A stretch of 64,000 nt of DNA from Pararge aegeria (lineage: Eukaryota > Arthropoda > Insecta > Lepidoptera > Nymphalidae): positions 13,286,001-13,350,000 of the forward strand of contig NC_053185.1 of assembly GCF_905163445.1 (NCBI RefSeq). Reading direction: 5' to 3'. Under the pieces are notes generated by a model, which made no database searches, was not told where the DNA came from, and saw only the letters and a list, made by a program, of their open reading frames with translations. Shown here in pieces: positions 59,105 through 64,000 of this stretch. Every line of letters begins with the position of its first letter. The first letter of the stretch is position 1. Position numbers and translations under genes: made by a program.

Positions 59105-59400
59105 GACGCGCAATAGCTGAAAAGTAGGCCACACATCAAAGCGATTGCAAAAAGCGTGGCGGAGAGGAAACATTGTAAAAATCACGGCGGAGTGTGAAGT
59201 GTCATCCTCCCGTCTGAATCGAGTGGCGATCGCTTGTTTTTCCCACTTTTGATAGGCGCGAGTGGAGTCTCTCGAGTGGTCCTCTGATTTCGGCCCCGCA
59301 CCCAGCTGTTTTTTATGAGGTCAAGAGAGCCTCCACAAAAAACACGTTTCGCGATAAATTACGCACTGACACATTCAGAATCACCCATAATGTGCGCGAT
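59105..59400. promoter_or_regulatory. CG-rich unrepeated patch, possible regulatory region
   Basis: 'cggcggagtgtgaagtgtca', 'gagtggcgatcgcttgtttt', 'gataggcgcgagtggagtct' and 'gatttcggccccgcacccag' are much richer in CG than the flanks, and no repeat copy was recognised. Such patches in insects often mark promoters or conserved enhancers. There is no splice site, TATA box or open frame to decide. Direction is unknown. Confidence 0.25.
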
Positions 59401-60819
59401 CGTAATATATTGTTTTTTTTTCGCGATTTTATTCCAGTCCTGAATATATTTTTGTTTGCATTTCTGGGTTTAAATTTTTAAAATGAGACATATGCTAATT
59501 TAGTAGCGGTAACATTGACTCTTATTATATTTGAATACATAGAAAATTGATGATCAGTTTTGGAATTCCAAGTATCTTTAGTTTTAAATCGGAACATTTC
59601 TACATAATTGAATCCATGGATGTACGATAACACTTATTATTAATATAATATTAATTCAATTAGTGAATATACACATAAAACTATTATAAGCTTGTTTTAA
59701 GATATAATATGATGTAGCTAATATTATATATTTTAGTTTTCGAAACTAGTTTCATTACGTTATACTGGTTATTGTAAGTGACGTAACAAGAAATTGACGT
59801 GCGGCAAACTTTCCAAACATATTCCTCGCCACAGAAGATGATGGGTAATTTATTCTCAATAACTATCAAAGCAGTGCAGATGTTGTACAGTTTCAATTTA
59901 AGGGCACACAGCGTCGGAAGTTCTCTCCGAGATGAACTTTGGGGAACTTTGTTCCTCCTGACATTGTCAACTAATCTTCTAACCGCCAGCACCGAGGCAT
60001 GTGTACGGTCGACGACACAAATTTCTGTATATCTTCCCCTATATTATTAAATAAGTGACGTCTTAACTTTGTAGCTAGACTGTTTACACAGTTTGATAGT
60101 TTTCAGAGATTCTTTCAATATTGTCTCAAAATAATAAATGAACACATGGACACTAAACGGTTCAGAAATATGATAATGTGTATAGCTTTTCCAAATTTTT
60201 GGAAAACCAAAAATAAAATAATGGTTACAATCTAAATTACTTTATAATAATCAAGTTACGCATAGACTCCATACGGAGAGAATGTTGCAGTAAATTTTCG
60301 TAGGTTTAAAACAATTAAATAAATATACAAACATCTGTGGTTAGGTTATTTACTCATAATAAGTTAATTTAATCTTCTACACTTCCGTGAGCATGTAAAA
60401 AAATAAATTAGTTTTAACTTATAGTCATGAAGTTCATTCTGAATTGTATATAAATACGCAACTCCTAATATCTACATATTAACAGTGTAATATTATAGCG
60501 TTTATGCTAATGTCAACTCTGTCCATATAATTTAACGTCACGAACGATGATTGAAGAGATATAACGCATAATATATTATCAGGTAGTATAGAGTAATTGT
60601 TTAGTTATCTGTTAACAACCATAGCTGTCTCTCGTGAGATATAAGCTGAATGAATTCTACATAGTATAGTATATATAAATTAGTATAGTATTATATAAAT
60701 ATAACAAGGCTATATATTCGGACATGTTCATAACTTTCCCGGCTGCGAATCACGGGAACGAATGAGGAAGAGGAAGGATTTTTAAATATATATTTTTTTT
60801 TTTTAGATATCTATCATTA
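59401..60819. other. no gene recognised
   Basis: Frames on both strands overlap at 59684-60050 without any recognisable domain. AT-rich otherwise, with a T-run at 60789-60804. Confidence 0.4.
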
Positions 60820-60957
60820 AATAAATATATAAATATAAATATACTACGACAATACACACATCGCCATCTAGTCCCAAATTAAGCGTAGCTTGTGTTATGG
60901 GTACTAAGATGACTGATGAATATTTTTATGAACACCCAGACACTGAAAAACATTCAT
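60820..60957 (-). repeat. SINE family A, copy 5, head missing
   Basis: 'acgacaatacacacatcgcc', 'tagcttgtgttatgggtact', 'aagatgactgatgaatattt' and 'aacacccagacactgaaaaa' are present; the tRNA-like head beyond 60957 is absent. Because the head is at the element's 5' end, this is a 5'-truncated insertion. Confidence 0.8.
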
Positions 60958-61089
60958 TATGTGTTCTCTGTTATATGTACCCTTGTCCAAACCATAATAT
61001 GCATGAAACTATTTAAGTGCTAGTAGATTTTTTTGTGACAGAGCTCGTTCGGGGAAGTATTGCTTATTTGTGCCATAAGTAGAATTGCT

Positions 61090-61230
61090 ATGTTCCGATA
61101 TTAAGGGCGTGACTGCCGTTGTAACAGCAGGTATATGAGGTTTAACACCTACGCCTCAGGTCGTTGGACACAGCGGTACTGTCTAAGTCGCGTTCCATGC
61201 GAAGTGTTGATCTATTTATATGCGAGTTAT
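61090..61230 (-). repeat. dispersed repeat family E, copy 5
   Basis: 'gaggtttaacacctacgcct', 'caggtcgttggacacagcgg' and 'gcgttccatgcgaagtgttg' are reversed family E blocks, followed by 'gcaaatgggacatttatgta', the counterpart of 'agatggcccatctt' at 15245. Confidence 0.6.
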
Positions 61231-61519
61231 TTATTGCAAATGGGACATTTATGTAGCAGTAGCAGTTTTTTGAACATTGCATTAGTGAATTACAAAACAT
61301 TATTAAATATAATTTTAGAGTGATTTCTAAAGGGAAGTTAGGTAGAGCATCATCCGCATTCAGTGATACTACGAGGAATGATAAGAAGGCAGCGCATCAG
61401 CTTGCACCGCCAATAATTAAAAAAAAGAAGAAAAAGTTGATTACTAGTTCCGTTATCTACGACCGAACGAACGAATCATATCGTTACAATCCTGGTGATT
61501 AAATAAAGTATCACTACGT

Positions 61520-61640
61520 AGTATAAAACAAAGTCGCATCCCACTGTCCGTTTGTCCCTATGTTTGCTTAGATGTTTAAAACTACGTTACGGATTTTGAT
61601 CAAGTTTATTTTAATAGATATAGTGATTTAGAGGTTTCGA
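61520..61640 (+). repeat. possible Helitron-related fragment
   Basis: 'gtataaaacaaagtcgcatc', 'ccctatgtttgcttagatgt', 'ttaaaactacgttacggatt' and 'ttttaatagatatagtgatt' resemble from memory a lepidopteran Helitron-type repeat. Ends were not found. Confidence 0.35.
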
Positions 61641-62011
61641 ATGTGATGTCGTAAACAAACGATGTACTACAGTATTACACACCTTAAAATGGTGGACAAA
61701 AAAGACTTCGAGGGTATATGTCTATCTCCAAAAGAACAGAAACCATTTATCTCCTTTGCATAAAAAAAATGATACGTTACGAACAAAACTATTTTAAGCA
61801 ATACAGTAGTATTCCTAATTCAATGAAATACATTAGATACGTTGTACACTATGTGTGGATCAAAATTGTCTTTTACAGCATATCATTAAAATAATCATCC
61901 TAGACGATATAAGAGATTTTAAAAGTGAGGGCAGGGCGGGCAGCGAGCTGAAATAACATACACACTTACGTGCTAACCCCTAGTTATAAACCATTTATAA
62001 AGTTTAAGTAA
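61641..62011. other. no gene recognised
   Basis: Nothing supported between the repeat fragment and the next SINE. Confidence 0.4.
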
Positions 62012-62268
62012 ATGTAAATAAATGTTAATATACTACGACAATACACACATCACCATCTAGCCCCAAAGTAAGCGTAGCTTGTGTTATAGGTACTAAGATG
62101 ACTGATGAATATTTCTATGAATAACATAATTAGAATATACATTTAAACACCCAGACACTGAAAAACATTCATGCTCATCACACAAACATTTTCCAGTAGT
62201 GGAAATCGAATCCACGGCCTTGGGCTCAGAAAGCAGGGTCGCTGAAAACTGCGCCAATCGGCCATCAT
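62012..62268 (-). repeat. SINE family A, copy 6, full length
   Basis: 'atactacgacaatacacaca', 'agccccaaagtaagcgtagc', 'catcacacaaacattttcca', B-box region 'ggaaatcgaatccacggcct' and A-box 'ctgcgccaatcggcc' are in order. Confidence 0.85.
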
Positions 62269-62615
62269 AAGTGACAAAATGTATACGATTATGTTATATT
62301 AAAAAAGCGCTCGTGTGTCAATTGTTTGCCATCAATTATTCTCAAATAACATCCACGTTTCTCATTATGTCTGTTCCTATTCACTCTGTTCAATTTTCAA
62401 ATGCTACAGATCAAAGCGACAAAAGTCAAAGCGTTTCATTGTTTGTAATGCAAAATAATTATTTTCAACAACCAAGAGTTTAACTTGTTGCTTTACTTAG
62501 AACTGTCTTTTAATATTTTGCTGAAAACTCCTCCGACGCGGAATATTAATAAGTTGTGTAAGATTTTCATTTAGTTGATTACATTTTGGCCACGGCTCTC
62601 TTATTTATTCAGTAA

Positions 62616-62750
62616 CTAGCCATGCCCGCGACTTCGTCCGCGTGAATTTTCTGATTCCCTGTAAGATTTATATAAAAACCTGAAAATACTAAATACTACT
62701 CGAAAGGATAATTCGTATTCTATCCATATACCTTGGAAACAATCCTGCCT
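62616..62750 (-). repeat. Helitron 3'-end fragment
   Basis: On the minus strand the end is 'cacgcggacgaagtcgcggg' plus 'catggctag' at 62616, followed by T. It has the same CTAG end and CGCG hairpin as the element at 14719. The 5' part is lost. Confidence 0.6.
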
Positions 62751-63398
62751 TATTTAGAGGGTTGTTGACTTTATTATTAGCACTTTAGAATCAAAGTATT
62801 TTCGTACTTCGAAGGAAATTTAAGTATTTTATTTAATCGTAAAAAGTATCTAATCATATTTCTTTAAGAATTAAGTCTTTATAGAGATCTCAATGAATTG
62901 ATTACCAATTTATTCAAACATTTATAATGGTAAACATCTCTGAACGATTTATTCATGACGTCATCAGGTGTAGAAAGTCACTTACACTTCAAGTTACAAT
63001 ATAACACGGATGTAATATTACACTCGCTAGCATAACACTCAACTTTACGACTGACGCTGAGGTGGAAAGCTTAGGTTTATGAATCTTTAAGCATCTTCAA
63101 ATATTGTATGGTGTATTTCATATTACCACCCCATAGTCGTAGCTGAATATCGTTCAGTTGCTTTATGATTTTTATTTGGCGAAATGTCAAGGGTTTATTG
63201 GGTGTAATTTTTTACTGTAATACGATATTTGGATCACGTACCTACTTGTTGGGGTCATAAAAGCTATCTGTTGATACTCCCACGTCAAAATTTAATCTTC
63301 AGGTATAATTGCCTATGAATTTCTTATTCGATTCTTTTGTTTTCACTGTTCTTAACTTTAGATTGTGGAAATTTAAAGTAACTTTTGTTTGTTTAGAT
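62751..63398. other. no gene recognised
   Basis: AT-rich; no coding frame or repeat. Confidence 0.4.
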
Positions 63399-63443
63399 AA
63401 AATGTCCGAAACACGTCAAATATTGACGTATTTCGGACATTTT
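63399..63443. repeat. hairpin with 21-bp arms
   Basis: 'aaaatgtccgaaacacgtca' plus 'a' (63399-63419) and the complement (63423-63443) pair at 20 of 21 positions; loop 'ata'. Confidence 0.9.
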
Positions 63444-63461
63444 ACGAGTATCTCTCTTCTC

Positions 63462-63506
63462 AACGAAGAGACATATTATAATGAGAACATTATACGTCTC
63501 TTCGTT
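63462..63506. repeat. second hairpin, 18 bases after the first
   Basis: 'aacgaagagacatattataa' plus 'tg' (63462-63483) pairs with 'cattatacgtctcttcgtt' (63488-63506), with a short bulge; loop 'agaa'. A 91-codon open frame spans both hairpins and is probably accidental. Confidence 0.85.
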
Positions 63507-64000
63507 TATCATATAAGTGATTCATCGATGAATGAAAGAAATACGATTTATATCTATTTCCTGATCATAGCGAATCAACATTAAGTAAAGATTTAGTGAA
63601 CTGTAACTTGTTAATGATTTTTCAGCATCGTTTATTAACAATTCAAAATACAAACCAATTTCAAATTCAAACATATCTACAGTCCGATCTCTTATTTTCA
63701 ATCCGTTGATTGTTTTGTTATAATAAAACCCTTCTATCAACAGTTCTATACTTCATAGTTTTTGAGTTCACAATCAAATCAATATTTGGGCTTTACATTC
63801 GAAAAATTCCAGCAGGATGAATAGGGACAGATAATGAGAGACGTAATTTATATTCGCGGTTAATCGCCGTTCTATTTCCAAATGCAATTTATAGAATAAT
63901 TTATGCGCTACATTATTGGGCCTCCTACTAATATTGTCTGCTCCCATTCAGAAGCCAGGTTCGCGATGTATAAATGAATGGATGCTGCAAAATTAGCTAC
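63507..64000. other. no gene recognised
   Basis: AT-rich end of the window with no supported feature. Confidence 0.4.

Noticed and set aside
62271..62483. 70-codon plus-strand open frame after a SINE
   Set aside because: No recognisable motif, length within chance for this base composition.

Overview
The window looks like nuclear DNA from a butterfly or moth. It is AT-rich, has no dense reading frames, and is packed with short dispersed repeats of kinds common in Lepidoptera: four tRNA-headed SINE families, Helitron ends (TC...CTAG with a hairpin near the 3' end), and decayed non-LTR retrotransposons. The combination fits Lepidoptera, perhaps a nymphalid; that last step is inference from remembered repeat sequences, since no search could be run. 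Repeat family letters (A-E) are labels made up for this report.

There is no recognisable, complete host gene. The only sizeable coding sequence is a non-LTR retrotransposon on the minus strand at about 21563-23935. It has a full set of reverse transcriptase motifs in one frame, broken by a single in-frame stop, and ends in a pentamer-repeat tail. Three older retrotransposon remnants are an RTE-like reverse transcriptase piece (12700-13190, minus), a C-terminal zinc-knuckle tail (35270-35715, minus), and two C-terminal/3' UTR pieces of another LINE type (6850-7200 and 32095-32415, plus). One short stretch (48245-48353, plus) could be a host first exon: an insect-like start context, an open frame and a consensus splice donor. 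It is weak evidence but the best host-gene candidate here.

Layout: 1-6.8 kb, mostly plain unique AT-rich DNA; 6.8-15.5 kb, LINE tail, SINEs, RTE remnant, full-length Helitron; 17-18.6 kb, SINE cluster; 20.9-24.8 kb, SINE, the LINE and another SINE; 25.3-27.5 kb, inverted SINE pair and a palindromic element; 28-35.7 kb, sparse remnants; 37.7-41.2 kb, hairpins, a CpG-rich patch, a MITE and a local duplication; 43.2-45.3 kb, a SINE pile-up; 46.7-50 kb, SINE, a 221-bp tandem array, the candidate exon, more SINEs; 52-58 kb, hairpins, a Helitron abutting a palindromic element, more repeats; 58-64 kb, a CpG-rich patch, SINEs and two adjacent hairpins.

The most unusual recurring structure is a scatter of at least ten short near-perfect inverted repeats (arms 11-28 bp, loops 3-12 nt) in otherwise unrelated sequence. 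No CRISPR, rRNA, true tRNA gene or bacterial-type operon was seen. The window probably lies between genes or in long introns, with transposable elements as its main content.
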